From assembly GCA_963664365.1 (NCBI GenBank), contig OY761144.1:558001-622000 (forward strand): a stretch of 64,000 nucleotides of DNA. The letters are read 5' to 3'. The DNA comes from VXRN01 sp963664365 (GTDB lineage: Bacteria; Chloroflexota; Dehalococcoidia; Lucifugimonadales; UBA1123). The notes beneath the pieces are model-generated. The model was not told the DNA's origin, searched no databases, and was given only the letters and a program-made list of their open reading frames with translations. Both the position numbers and the translations under genes were made by a program. Position 1 is the first letter of the stretch. Each line of letters starts with the position of its first letter. Below are positions 23,260-33,810 of the stretch, piece after piece.

Positions 23260-24581
23260 GAATCGCTTTGGTCTCCTTCATACTGGTGGTGACTCTGTCC
23301 TCGCGCGGCGACGTCTTCGCGCTCAGTTCGACCCAGATGGCCGTGTCTCCTCACAGATACGACCTCGTGCGGTGGCACGCTTGGAACGTCCTCAGCAAGT
23401 GGATTCACCTCGTAGTCAGGACGATTCCGGGCATGGGCATTTCGGAGGCCGAACGGTTCGCCGCGGTCGAGCGGTACTTCCAGTTGGGACAGCGTCTGAA
23501 CGAGCTAGAACCCCACGTTGAGGCGGCGTCCTCAGCCGGCGCCGGCGGCGAATCGGACCTGGCGATTCTCGAAGCGGAACAGAGACGGCTCGAAGAGCGG
23601 CGCCTCGCGATCCGCAACGACGTGGAAGAAGCTATCGAGTCCGAATTGAGCGCAACCGTGAGAGCGTTCGGGCTCGCCGACTTCGGGCCCATCACGTTCC
23701 CGCCGGTGGACGTGAGGTTTTCAGTACCGCCTAAACTCCTCGTAACATCACGGAGAGACCGGATCGAGAGACTCGAGGACACGCTAATGGACCCGGACAT
23801 AGCCGTCGGCACGCAGGAGCGGGTCGAGGCTGCGATCATGGCCGACTCCGACCTGTCCGCGCTTGTGGTTGACATCGGCGGCGTGGCTACGTATCCGGCG
23901 TCGATACACGCTTCCGGCGACCTCCGATGGACGCTGACCGTCGCCGCCCACGAGTGGACACACCACTACCTGTTCTTCAAGCCGCTCGGACGCAATATGT
24001 TCCGCTCTCACGAAATGCAGACCCTGAACGAGACGGTGGCCGACCTTGCCGCGCAGGAGATCAGCCAGCCCGCCTACGAGCGCATTCAAGCGGAGATGCC
24101 CGGAAATCCGCTCCCTCCATTCGGACGTTCCCTCCACCTGACCACGGCTTCTCCGCCGGTGGACGCGGACTTCGACTTCAACGCCGAGATGCACGAGACG
24201 CGGTTGAGCGTGGACCGTATGCTTGCGTCCAGCGACGTAGATGGGGCGGAGGCGTACATGGAGTCGAGGCGCGAGGAGTTCGCGTCGGGGGGCCACCCCA
24301 TCCGCAAGCTGAACCAGGCATTCTTCGCCTTCTACGGGACATACGCAGAGAGTCCGGCCTCCTCCAGTCCAATCGGCGGTCAGGTCAGGCGCCTGAGAGA
24401 GTCGGCTCCGGATCTCAGAACGTTCCTCGGCCTGGTCTCGTCCGTATCGGACTACGAGGAGTTCCTATCGCTGCTCGAGGAGACCGAAGTGGGGCGGGCG
24501 TCCGCTGAAACCGGGCCGCCGTCTCTCTCATCTGTCTTCCCCGTCCGAAAATTGCTGTCGAACGGGGCGGCGGCGATGTGA
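23256..24581 (+). CDS. Secreted HExxH metalloprotease-like protein
   Basis: A 441-residue protein with a signal peptide (about residues 1-24). A charged helical or coiled-coil stretch follows (residues 60-130, with ILEAEQRRLEERRLA). The zinc motif is AAHEWTHHYL (HEWTH at about 231-235), and a downstream NETVADLAAQE (about 258-268) probably supplies the third ligand. The C-terminal part is helical without a membrane anchor, so it may be free in the envelope or tethered by the signal segment. The start ATG overlaps the upstream stop (ATGA). The family is not recognised beyond the zincin fold. Confidence 0.75.
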   Translation: MRIALVSFILVVTLSSRGDVFALSSTQMAVSPHRYDLVRWHAWNVLSKWIHLVVRTIPGMGISEAERFAAVERYFQLGQRLNELEPHVEAASSAGAGGESDLAILEAEQRRLEERRLAIRNDVEEAIESELSATVRAFGLADFGPITFPPVDVRFSVPPKLLVTSRRDRIERLEDTLMDPDIAVGTQERVEAAIMADSDLSALVVDIGGVATYPASIHASGDLRWTLTVAAHEWTHHYLFFKPLGRNMFRSHEMQTLNETVADLAAQEISQPAYERIQAEMPGNPLPPFGRSLHLTTASPPVDADFDFNAEMHETRLSVDRMLASSDVDGAEAYMESRREEFASGGHPIRKLNQAFFAFYGTYAESPASSSPIGGQVRRLRESAPDLRTFLGLVSSVSDYEEFLSLLEETEVGRASAETGPPSLSSVFPVRKLLSNGAAAM

Positions 24582-24631
24582 TAATATACATAAGTGACCC
24601 ACTGATCACGCTCAAGTTTTGAAATGGCTGG

Positions 24632-25696
24632 ATGACCCGCATGTACCGTCCCGAAGAACCAGAGGTAAATTTCGAACAGGTCCTGGATCGCATCCGCGGC
24701 TTCTTTGGCAAGTTCCGGCTTGGCGGCAAAGGAGGATCGGCCGGCTCGCTGATAGTCATCGTTCTCTTCCTCATCGCGCTCGCGGTATGGATGGGTTCCG
24801 GCTTCTACACCGTGCAGCCCGGAGAAGAAGCCGCCGTCCGCCGACTCGGAAAGTTCGACAGCATCACCGGCCCCGGCCTGCACTGGTGGTGGCCCACGCC
24901 GATCGGCGCCCGCGACGTCGTCAAGGTCGCCGACGTGCGACAGCTTGAGGTCGGCGTCAGGGGGAACACGCCAATCCTCAACGAGTCCCTAATGATCACG
25001 GGCGACCCCGACGAGGCAGGCCAACCCGGAGAGGCTCCAAACATAGTTGACGTGCAGCTTCTGGTGCAGTTCGACATCAAGGATTTGGAGAGTTTCCTCT
25101 ATCGCGCCGTCGATCCCGCGGGCCAGTCCATCAAAGACGCCACCGAGACCGCGCTTCGGCAGGTCGTGGGCAGCAGGCCGATAGACGACGTTCTCACCGA
25201 CAAGAAAGAAGACACCCAGGCCGAAACGAAGATCGTGCTCCAGAAGCTCCTCGACGACTACCAGACCGGCATCAACGTCCGAGAGGTCAAGCTGCTCAAC
25301 GTCTTCGCTCCCGAGCAGGTCAAGGACGCCTTCGACGACGTCGTCCGCGCCAAAGAGGACAAGGCTCGGATCATCAACCTCGCCGACGCCTACAAGGAGG
25401 ACATTCTTCCCAAGGCCAGGGGCGAAGCGGCGCGCCTGACCGAGGCCGCCGAGGCGTACAAACAGGAGCGAATCGCCATAGCCGAAGGCCAAGCCCAGCA
25501 ATTCCTATCCGTCCTGGCCGAGTACGAGAAGGCGCCGGACGTCACGCGCCAGCGCCTCTACCTAGAGGCCATGGAGGAGATACTGCCTGGAATCACCAAG
25601 TACATCATCTCGAAGGAGCAGGGGGGCAGTCTTCTCGAACTGCTGCCCCTTACGAATGACGCCCAGTTGCCGCCGCCGCTGGGCGCGAACCAGTAG
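24632..25696 (+). CDS. hflK: SPFH-domain membrane protease modulator HflK
   Basis: A 354-residue protein with one N-terminal membrane segment (about residues 38-58) after a basic cytoplasmic tail. The HflK pattern FYTVQPGEEAAVRRLGKF is followed by an SPFH/band-7 domain and a long charged helix ending near QFLSVLAEYEKAPDVTRQRL. HflK and HflC form a large cage around FtsH and control its proteolysis of membrane proteins. hflC follows 8 bases later. An extended -10-like TGTGATAAT at 24577-24585 may drive the pair. The start could also be the ATG three codons further in. Confidence 0.92.
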   Translation: MTRMYRPEEPEVNFEQVLDRIRGFFGKFRLGGKGGSAGSLIVIVLFLIALAVWMGSGFYTVQPGEEAAVRRLGKFDSITGPGLHWWWPTPIGARDVVKVADVRQLEVGVRGNTPILNESLMITGDPDEAGQPGEAPNIVDVQLLVQFDIKDLESFLYRAVDPAGQSIKDATETALRQVVGSRPIDDVLTDKKEDTQAETKIVLQKLLDDYQTGINVREVKLLNVFAPEQVKDAFDDVVRAKEDKARIINLADAYKEDILPKARGEAARLTEAAEAYKQERIAIAEGQAQQFLSVLAEYEKAPDVTRQRLYLEAMEEILPGITKYIISKEQGGSLLELLPLTNDAQLPPPLGANQ

Positions 25697-25704
25697 AGAG
25701 GCCA

Positions 25705-26592
25705 ATGCTGAAGATACTCGCAATTGCGCTTGTGGGGCTGTCGGTCATAGCGGGAATCATTGGGCCGCAGGCCCTGTTCATCGTTGACGAAAAGCAGCAA
25801 GCCATCGTCACTCGATTTGGCGACGTCAGACAGACCATCAGGGATCCCGGCCTGTATCTGAAGACCCCGTTCGTGGACGCGACAACGTACTACGATAAGC
25901 GTCTTCTCACGTTCGACGCGCCTCCCGACTCTCTGTTGACGAAAGACAAGAAGCGGCTGATCATCGACGTTTACGCGCGCGGTCGGATCGTGGACCCTAA
26001 GCTGTTCCGCGAAACGGTGCAGACCGAGAGCCAGGGGAGAGCCAGGGCGATCAACATCATCGCCTCGGAGCTCAGAACCGAGATCGCCAGCGACAATCAG
26101 TCCGAGATCATCACCACCAAGCGCGAAGACATCATGGCGCGCATACTCGAAAACGTTAAGCCCAAGCTCGCCGAGTTGGGACTTGAGATGCTGGACGTGC
26201 GCATCAAGCGCGCCGACTTCCCGCCCGAAATCGCAGAGTCGGTCTATGCGAGGATGCAGGCGGAACGCAAGCGCAAGGCGGACAAAGAGCGCGCCGAGGG
26301 CGCCGAGATCGACGCTCAGGTACGCGCTACCGTCGATAAGGAAGCCACGATCATCAGGGCCACCGCCCAGAGGCAGGCCAACATCACGCGCGGCGAGGGC
26401 GAGGCGCGCGCGGTAGAGATATTCGCCGACGCCATTTCAGCCGACCCAGCCTTCTATTCGTTCCAGAGGTCGCTCCAGGCCTACAAGAAGATATTCCAGT
26501 CCAACTCAACCGTCGTCCTGCCCGCCGACAGCGACCTGTTCGAGTTCCTGCAATCCTACGACGGACTAAATGGTACGTTCGACGGGCAGTAA
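25705..26592 (+). CDS. hflC: SPFH-domain membrane protease modulator HflC
   Basis: A 295-residue partner of HflK with an N-terminal membrane helix (about residues 3-22) and the HflC opening VDEKQQAIVTRFGDVRQTI. The SPFH core includes VYARGRIVDPKLF, and the heptad-rich AERKRKADKERAEGAEIDA helix follows. The C-terminal FYSFQRSLQAYKKIF block is characteristic of HflC. It acts in the cytoplasmic membrane with HflK and FtsH. Its 3' end overlaps ybeY by 23 bases, linking protease control and ribosome quality control in one transcript. Confidence 0.92.
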   Translation: MLKILAIALVGLSVIAGIIGPQALFIVDEKQQAIVTRFGDVRQTIRDPGLYLKTPFVDATTYYDKRLLTFDAPPDSLLTKDKKRLIIDVYARGRIVDPKLFRETVQTESQGRARAINIIASELRTEIASDNQSEIITTKREDIMARILENVKPKLAELGLEMLDVRIKRADFPPEIAESVYARMQAERKRKADKERAEGAEIDAQVRATVDKEATIIRATAQRQANITRGEGEARAVEIFADAISADPAFYSFQRSLQAYKKIFQSNSTVVLPADSDLFEFLQSYDGLNGTFDGQ

Positions 26593-27130
26593 CGAGGTTG
26601 CCCGTCAAGATATTCTGCCCAACATCTCCGTACAGGTATTCGAGCAGTTCCTCGACGACGTCTCCGGCGAGTGGATCATGGACATTGCCGGCGTCGCCCT
26701 CTCGCAAGACTCCCAAACCGCATCCCAAAGCCTGAGCGTCGTGGTCGCGGACGATGAGACCGTGGCGGCCATAAACGAAGAGTACAGGGGACTGCCCGGC
26801 GTAACGGACGTCCTCTCGTTCTCAAACGTTCACTCAGGCGCATACTACGGCGACGACGACAGAAGACCTTCCGACGAGATGATAGACGGGTTCGTGATGT
26901 CCCCGGACTTAGACCCCGGCTTGGGTGAAGTAATCGTCTCTTACCCTCAAGCCTGCCGGCAGGCGCGGGACGCTGGGCGCGCGCCGAAAATAGAACTGGC
27001 CCAACTGGTTGCCCACGGGATATTTCATCTGATAGGTTACGACCACGAGGAACCGTCCGAGGCCGCGCAGATGCGTTCGAAGGAGCGCCAGGCCATGACC
27101 GCGTTCGACGAGCGCGGCCTGCTGGATTAG
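26570..27130 (+). CDS. ybeY: Endoribonuclease / rRNA maturation factor YbeY
   Basis: A 186-residue zinc-dependent endoribonuclease involved in 16S rRNA 3' processing and ribosome quality control. The family signature with three zinc-binding histidines is present as AHGIFHLIGYDHEEPSEA near the C-terminus. The upstream LPGVTDVLSFSN block, usually ..TDVLSFP.., is also typical. It is slightly longer than average because of an acidic insert (GDDDRRPSDEMIDGF). The only ATG in frame lies inside the end of hflC. dnaX follows after 73 bases. Confidence 0.9.
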   Translation: MVRSTGSNEVARQDILPNISVQVFEQFLDDVSGEWIMDIAGVALSQDSQTASQSLSVVVADDETVAAINEEYRGLPGVTDVLSFSNVHSGAYYGDDDRRPSDEMIDGFVMSPDLDPGLGEVIVSYPQACRQARDAGRAPKIELAQLVAHGIFHLIGYDHEEPSEAAQMRSKERQAMTAFDERGLLD

Positions 27131-27203
27131 CGCGCATCCGCAGTCTGACGACGCTTGCCCGCGTCGCAAAGCCTCGAATCGAGAATAGCCGTCAAGATAA
27201 CCA

Positions 27204-28858
<1,655 letters not shown>

Positions 28859-28862
<4 letters not shown>

Positions 28863-29164
28863 ACCGTCGGATGATGCGACAGGCGCAGCAACTCCAGCGC
28901 AAAATGACGCAGCTTCAGCAAGAGCTTGAGTCGGCCACCGTCGAAGCCACCGCCGGGGGCGGAGTCGTTACGGTTGTGGTCAGCGGCAAGCTGACCGTCG
29001 AGTCGATAGTAATCGATCCCGAAGTCGTCTCCCCCGACGACGTGGACATACTCCAAGACCTCGTTACAGCCGCCGTGAACGAGGGACTGAGCAAGGCTCA
29101 GGAGATGGCCAACTCCCGTATGAGCGAGTTGACCGGCGGACTGAACATCCCCGGGCTGACGTGA
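28859..29164 (+). CDS. ebfC: YbaB/EbfC nucleoid-associated protein
   Basis: A 101-residue DNA-binding protein. The N-terminal coiled coil MRQAQQLQRKMTQLQQELES is followed by the beta-sheet core GGGVVTVVVSGKLTVESIVI and a conserved EVVSPDDVDILQDLV helix, both diagnostic for the family. EbfC/YbaB forms dimeric tweezers that bind DNA and influence nucleoid structure. It sits between dnaX (ATGA overlap) and recR (1-base gap), the order found in most bacteria. Confidence 0.93.
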
Positions 29165-29165
29165 C

Positions 29166-29768
29166 ATGGCAACTCACATGGCGGCGCCGATAGCCAACCT
29201 CGTCGAGCGTCTGAGCAAGCTGCCCGGAATCGGTCCGAAGACGGCCCAGCGCCTCGCGTTCTATCTGGTTCGCGGCGCCGACGAGGACGCCCGCGCGCTG
29301 GCCGATGCGATTCTCGCCGTCAAAGAGCGCGTCATCACCTGCTCCAGGTGCTTCAACATCACAGAGTCCGACCCATGCGACATCTGCGCCGACTCCGAAC
29401 GAGACCAGTCCACTGTCTGCGTCGTCGAGGAGGCGCTGGACGTGATGGCCCTAGAGCGCACCCGCAGCTACCACGGCCTGTATCACGTTCTGCACGGCGC
29501 GGTCTCTCCGATGAACGGCGTCGGCCCCGACGATCTCAGAATCCAACCGCTTTTGAAGAGGCTGCAAAACGAACCCATCCGTGAGGTCATTCTCGCCACC
29601 AATCCCAACCTGGAAGGCGACGCCACCGCGATGTACATCCACCAGCGCATCGAGTCCGACGACGTATCCGTAACGCGCCCGGCTCGCGGGCTGCCCGTCG
29701 GCAGCGACATCGAATACACCGACGAGTCCACCCTGGGCCGCGCAATAGAAGGCAGACAGTCCTTCTAG
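29166..29768 (+). CDS. recR: Recombination mediator RecR
   Basis: A 200-residue recombination protein. The N-terminal helix-hairpin-helix is LSKLPGIGPKTAQRLAF. The four-cysteine zinc finger follows (CSRCFNITESDPCDIC), and then the Toprim domain starts VCVVEEALDVMALE and contains the conserved YHVLHGAVSPMNGVGPDDL. RecR works with RecO and RecF to load RecA at gaps in DNA. It lies directly after ybaB and before recO. An in-frame ATG 12 bases downstream is an alternative start. Confidence 0.95.
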   Translation: MATHMAAPIANLVERLSKLPGIGPKTAQRLAFYLVRGADEDARALADAILAVKERVITCSRCFNITESDPCDICADSERDQSTVCVVEEALDVMALERTRSYHGLYHVLHGAVSPMNGVGPDDLRIQPLLKRLQNEPIREVILATNPNLEGDATAMYIHQRIESDDVSVTRPARGLPVGSDIEYTDESTLGRAIEGRQSF

Positions 29769-29790
29769 CCCGCCCTCTCCGGAGACTCCA

Positions 29791-30573
29791 TTGAGATTCC
29801 GAACCTACACCGCAAGAGGCATCGTACTCAGGCAGTTCAACCTCGGAGAGGCGGACCGCATCCTGTCCATTCTCACGCCCGGACAGGGCAAAGTGCGCGC
29901 GATCGCCAAGAGCGTCAGAAGACCCAAGAGCAAGCTGCGCGGCTCGCTTGACCTGACGAACCTCATAGACTTCTCTGCCGCCTACGGACGCGACCTCGAC
30001 GTGGTAAACGAGGCCCAAATCCGCGATGACCATCCTCGCGTCCGCTCCGACCTGTCGCGGCTGTCCAAAGCCATCTACGCCTGCGAGATTGCCGACTCGT
30101 TCGCTCAGGAGCAAGTTCCGAGCGGCGGCCAGTTCGACCTCATGGTGAACGTCCTGGACGCTCTCGGCGACGCTCCCGACCCTTGGCCGGTGGTCAGGTG
30201 GTTCGAGACCCGTATGCTGGACGTATCAGGATTCAAGCCCGAACTGGAGTCGTGCGTCGAGTGTTTCGAGCGCGTCGAACCCGGCAGCCACCTGCTGGAC
30301 CTCGGAGCCGGCGGCATTCTATGTCCCCAATGCCGATCTCAGGGCGTCGGGCATAAGGTACAGGTATCGGAAGGCGCCATGAGAGCGCTCAGACACCTCC
30401 AGCGCACCGTCAAATGGCGTGACCTGGCCCCTCTGAGAAACATTCAGGCCAGGTCGGAAGTCGAGTTCATCCAGACTAGATATATCCGCTCAGTGATAGA
30501 GCGCGACCTTCGCAGCGCGGACTTCATGCGCCTCGCCGCCGAAGCCAAACCCTCCGCCACTGGAAGCATCTGA
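29791..30573 (+). CDS. recO: DNA repair protein RecO
   Basis: A 260-residue RecO protein. The N-terminal OB fold shows the typical ARGIVLRQFNLGEADRILSI opening, followed by the helical domain. A zinc-binding segment carries CVECFE and a later CPQC (about residues 155-178), as in many non-proteobacterial RecO proteins. RecO anneals SSB-coated strands and, with RecR, loads RecA. The start is a TTG at 29791 after GGAG. The last codons and the flank are repeated 3,254 bases downstream, together with the adjacent tRNA gene. Confidence 0.92.
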   Translation: MRFRTYTARGIVLRQFNLGEADRILSILTPGQGKVRAIAKSVRRPKSKLRGSLDLTNLIDFSAAYGRDLDVVNEAQIRDDHPRVRSDLSRLSKAIYACEIADSFAQEQVPSGGQFDLMVNVLDALGDAPDPWPVVRWFETRMLDVSGFKPELESCVECFERVEPGSHLLDLGAGGILCPQCRSQGVGHKVQVSEGAMRALRHLQRTVKWRDLAPLRNIQARSEVEFIQTRYIRSVIERDLRSADFMRLAAEAKPSATGSI

Positions 30574-30622
30574 CCGCTACTGCTAAAATCCAAGTTGCGC
30601 CCGCGCGACGCTTCAAGATCGT

Positions 30623-30698
30623 GCCCCCGTAGCTCAGGTGGATAGAGCGCCGGTTTCCTAAACCGGGCGCCCCGGTTCGAGTCCGGGCGGGGGTACCA
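30623..30698 (+). tRNA. tRNA-Arg (CCT anticodon)
   Basis: A 76-base cloverleaf with encoded CCA. The acceptor arm is GCCCCCG paired with CGGGGGT (one G-U at the end). The D-arm is GCTCAGGTGGATAGAGC, the anticodon stem is CCGGT/ACCGG with loop TTCCTAA (anticodon CCT at 30657-30659), and the T-arm holds GGTTCGAGTCC. It reads AGG codons. A degenerate copy follows at 33877. Confidence 0.95.
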
Positions 30699-30743
30699 CA
30701 CTCCACCAGTCCGACAACAGGCGTCTTGAGATTCGTTACCTCT

Positions 30744-30791
30744 ATGACCACCGCCGCCGAAGCCGACGTCGAACAGCCCACCGTCGGCTGA
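30744..30791 (+). pseudogene. Fragment resembling the hsdR 5' end, copy 1
   Basis: The frame reads MTTAAEADVEQPTVG and stops. The first part matches the start of the intact HsdR (MTTITEADVESAALD). It lies in the 339-base gap between the tRNA and the ATPase gene. The remainder of that gap holds only two short GATTGGACGCAT repeats (near 30831 and 30980) and no gene. Confidence 0.5.
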
Positions 30792-31037
30792 AAGCTCACC
30801 CACGGCCCCGACATCTCCCCCCAAAGTTTCGATTGGACGCATCATGACGCTGCGTTTGGCCGCTAGCCCATGCTGAGGATGGGCGCAAAGGGCCTTGGAG
30901 AGACCTATGTCCACACATTTGTGGACTAGCTCCCCCCGTTGGCTAGACTGGTCTATCTGGGAATCCTGTATCCATAGATTGCGATTGGACGCATATAAAC
31001 CTTGCGATTGGCCGCGGTCGGAGCTTACAATGGGACG

Positions 31038-32426
31038 ATGAATAGTCAAGGCTTCTATCCCCGATATATGCTGCCCCGACTGCGCGAGGCGCTGGCGGAC
31101 TCGCCCGTCGTCCTCATCCACGGCCCGCGCCAGTGTGGCAAGTCAACACTGGCGCAGACCCTTAGCGAGCCGGCTTATCCGGAGCGGCGCCCCTCCAATA
31201 TAATCCCAATCAGCAATCCGATCACCCCGCTCTCTGCGCCGCCACCGACCTACGGCGCCGCGCATCATGGGAGCGAGTCGCTCGGCGGGTATGTCTATCA
31301 CTCGTTCGACGATGATGTACTTCGAGAAGCAGCGCAGGCGGATCCGGTGGGATTCGTGTCCGACATGCCTGAGAGGGTGATACTCGACGAGGTACAGCGA
31401 GTGCCCGAACTGTTCACCTCTATCAAGCTGGAGGTGGACCGAAATAGAACGCCCGGTAGATTTGTCCTGACAGGTTCGACCAATCTGTTACTACTTCCAC
31501 AGCTTTCCGAGTCGCTCACAGGTCGGCTTCAAATAGTACGACTCCATCCCCTGGCTCAGCGGGAGCTTACGGGTGGGGGCGCTCCCATAGACCTGTGGTC
31601 GGATACCAAGCCCGGATTCTTGGATGCGTTGTTCGGCGGAGGCTTCAAATCCGGACAAACGACACGGCTGCGAGATGAGCTTGTGGAACGGATCACGGCC
31701 GGCGGATACGCGCCTGCAATAGCGCTCCCGTCGGGTAGGCGCAGAGCGAACTGGTACCGCGATTACATCGAGACCCATGTGCTGAGAGACGTACGCGACA
31801 TGTCCCGCATCCGACGCCTGGCCGAGCTGCCGAGGCTTTTGGAGGCTGCCTCTGCACAGACGGCAAGCCTGTTCAACCAAGATTCGCTCTCCAGAACTCT
31901 ACGCATCACTCGCCCAACAATCGCGGACTACGTGGCGTTGTTGGAGAGGGCATTCCTGTTGGAGCAATTGCCGGCTTGGTTCACCAACAGGTCAAGCAGG
32001 TTGGTCAAGACCCCAAAGCTCCATATCAGTGACACTGGCGTCGGTTGTGCCCTGTTAGGCATTGATGCTTGGGCGCTGGCCGCGGACAGACGGATGATTG
32101 GGCAGTTCGTTGAGACGTATGTGTACCAAGAGCTTCGAAAGCAGGCCGGTTGGTACGAGTCCCACATGTCGTTCTATTACTACCGGGACAAGGATGGCGT
32201 GGAGGTAGATATAGTCATCGAGAGGGACGGGTCTGCCATTGCTGGGATCGAGGTGAAGGCCGGTGCAACCGTGACTTCATCTGACTTTAGGGGACTCCGC
32301 AAGCTTGCGAGGGTCTGCGACGACCGGTTCAGGATCGGGGTCGTTCTATATGACGGCGAGGCCACCGTCAGGTTTGGAGAAGGGCTATATGCCGTACCCA
32401 TAAGGCGGCTTTGGGAGCAGCCATGA
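31038..32426 (+). CDS. AAA ATPase with DUF4143 domain
   Basis: A 462-residue protein of the common AAA_14/DUF4143 family. It has Walker A VVLIHGPRQCGKSTL (about residue 30), Walker B RVILDEVQRVPEL and a TGSTNLLL sensor-like strand. The DUF4143 part begins near YIETHVLRDV and continues with helix-turn-helix-like TRPTIADYVALLERAFLLEQ. A C-terminal nuclease-like strand, DGVEVDIVIE then IAGIEVKAG, carries an acidic/lysine set similar to PD-(D/E)xK enzymes. An insertion of about 35 residues after the first helix (SNIIPISNPITPLSAPPPT) is unusual. The role is unknown; members are often mobile and linked to defence. The ATG at 31038 has only a weak ribosome site. Confidence 0.8.
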   Translation: MNSQGFYPRYMLPRLREALADSPVVLIHGPRQCGKSTLAQTLSEPAYPERRPSNIIPISNPITPLSAPPPTYGAAHHGSESLGGYVYHSFDDDVLREAAQADPVGFVSDMPERVILDEVQRVPELFTSIKLEVDRNRTPGRFVLTGSTNLLLLPQLSESLTGRLQIVRLHPLAQRELTGGGAPIDLWSDTKPGFLDALFGGGFKSGQTTRLRDELVERITAGGYAPAIALPSGRRRANWYRDYIETHVLRDVRDMSRIRRLAELPRLLEAASAQTASLFNQDSLSRTLRITRPTIADYVALLERAFLLEQLPAWFTNRSSRLVKTPKLHISDTGVGCALLGIDAWALAADRRMIGQFVETYVYQELRKQAGWYESHMSFYYYRDKDGVEVDIVIERDGSAIAGIEVKAGATVTSSDFRGLRKLARVCDDRFRIGVVLYDGEATVRFGEGLYAVPIRRLWEQP

Positions 32427-32482
32427 CCACCATCACCGAAGCCGAGGCCAATGTAGGGACAGTTCTCGAACCACCCCCAACC
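32423..32482 (+). pseudogene. Fragment resembling the hsdR 5' end, copy 2
   Basis: An ATG overlapping the ATPase stop starts MTTITEAEANVG, matching the intact HsdR start MTTITEADVES. About 60 bases also align with the third fragment at 39154, including the same TTC-CGAACC palindrome region, before similarity ends. The following stretch to 32831 contains no gene. Confidence 0.5.
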
Positions 32483-32571
32483 CTTGACACGACCTCTGGC
32501 TCCCTCATACAATCGCACATCGGTTCACTATTCATCCTCAGAGCGATGTCGCCGGGGGCAGATAGGGCAGG

Positions 32572-32603
32572 TCAGGGCAGCTCAAAAAGCTCATCTGCCC
32601 TGA
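32572..32603 (+). terminator. Candidate terminator hairpin after the DUF4143 ATPase
   Basis: TCAGGGCAG (32572-32580) and CTGCCCTGA (32595-32603) form a perfect 9-bp stem with a 14-base loop, followed by a short T-rich TTCTTCC. The left arm is part of a 19-base direct repeat (32564-32582 and 32632-32650), so its origin may be repetitive rather than a true terminator. Confidence 0.4.
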
Positions 32604-32831
32604 TTCTTCCAAAGCTAGCTCAGCTATGGACAGGGCAGGTCAGGGCAGCTAGGGCAGGTGTTTTGGAAAACTTTTCCGCAATCTAAGGCGGCTGACTCAC
32701 CTAAATTGATACAATCAAACTCAACGACGGAATTCGCATGACTTCCAAGGTAGTCATTCCATCTAGGGCCTGATCGAGGGCATTTGGTGAGAGTCCCGTC
32801 CAGACAGAAAAATAGGAGGTGAGCGCGAAAG

Positions 32832-33773
32832 ATGGATCGAACGACTCTGGGCAAAACGGGCATTGAGGTCGCCAGGCTAGGCGCCGGCTTGGTTAAGATT
32901 GGGGACCTTGAAGTCGAACAGGGCGGACGTCTGCTCAACCAAGCGCTGGATGCCGGGATCGACTTCCTTGACACTGCCGAGTGCTATTGTAGAAGCGAGG
33001 AGATCATCGGGCGCACTATAGCTCACCGGAGGAGCGAGTACTTCCTCGCTACCAAAGCGGGCCACGCGGTGGACGCCAATTCTCGTCCGGTCCCGTTGGG
33101 TGTCCACGGCCATCGCCCCTGGACCGCAGAGACCGTGACGCACAGCATAGATCGAAGCCTTAGAAGGCTGGGGACCGACTATGTTGACCTGTTGCAGGTC
33201 CACGCGTACGACACGCCCTGGCCTTTGGATGATGCTGTCCTCCGGGCGTTCCAAGATGCGAAGCAGGCGGGCAAGGCCAGGTTCCTGGGCTTTAGCCAGG
33301 AAGGCGCGCCTGCTGAACAGGCCGTGATGAGTGGCGTGTTCGATACCCTTCAAGTCTCTTTCAGCCTTATTGACCAACGCCCTCGCTACAGCCTGCTGGG
33401 ACTTGCAAGAGACAGGGGCGTCGGAATAATCGCCAAGCGGCCGATAGCCAACGCTGTGTGGGGTGGAAGCCCGGCTTCCGGCGCTAGCGAAAGTCAGAGA
33501 AATCGCGCCCAGCACTCCGTTGCCCAGTTGATGGCCAAGGATGGACCGATACCTGGAGCCCCGGACGACCCGATAGCCATGGCCCTCGGATTCGTGCTGG
33601 CACAGCCGGAAGTGGACACCGCAATCGTCGGCACCGGCAACCCCGATCACATGCGTCACAATATCGCCGCCGTTGAGAATCAGCTTCCACTTCCCGCTGA
33701 GGTCGTTGAGGAGCTGCAACGGCGTTATGACGCGCTGGATTGGAAATGGGAAGGTATAGAAGAAGGCTGGTAG
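32832..33773 (+). CDS. Aldo/keto reductase
   Basis: A 313-residue TIM-barrel oxidoreductase using NADPH. The catalytic tetrad is visible: Asp and Tyr in DTAECY (about residues 47-52), Lys in LATKAGH (about 76) and His in LLQVHAYD (about 124). The C-terminal cofactor-binding part includes AIVGTGNPDHMRHN. It belongs to the bacterial branch that reduces carbonyls of sugars or xenobiotics; the substrate is unknown. AGGAGG precedes the ATG by 11 bases. It lies between the two tRNA copies, so it belongs to the inserted or duplicated segment. Confidence 0.88.
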   Translation: MDRTTLGKTGIEVARLGAGLVKIGDLEVEQGGRLLNQALDAGIDFLDTAECYCRSEEIIGRTIAHRRSEYFLATKAGHAVDANSRPVPLGVHGHRPWTAETVTHSIDRSLRRLGTDYVDLLQVHAYDTPWPLDDAVLRAFQDAKQAGKARFLGFSQEGAPAEQAVMSGVFDTLQVSFSLIDQRPRYSLLGLARDRGVGIIAKRPIANAVWGGSPASGASESQRNRAQHSVAQLMAKDGPIPGAPDDPIAMALGFVLAQPEVDTAIVGTGNPDHMRHNIAAVENQLPLPAEVVEELQRRYDALDWKWEGIEEGW

Positions 33774-33810
33774 GGCGCCGCGAATTGCTCTCCGGCCTCG
33801 AATTCATCCG

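Noticed and set aside
30444..31121. Minus-strand frame reading through the tRNA, with PDSNRGARFRKPALYPPELR
   Set aside because: This peptide is the well-known artefact of translating tRNA genes on the opposite strand. The same appears at 33484-34048 over the second tRNA copy.
32427..32686. Open frame continuing from the second hsdR-like fragment
   Set aside because: Beyond the first 20 codons it runs through direct and inverted repeats and shows no protein-like features.
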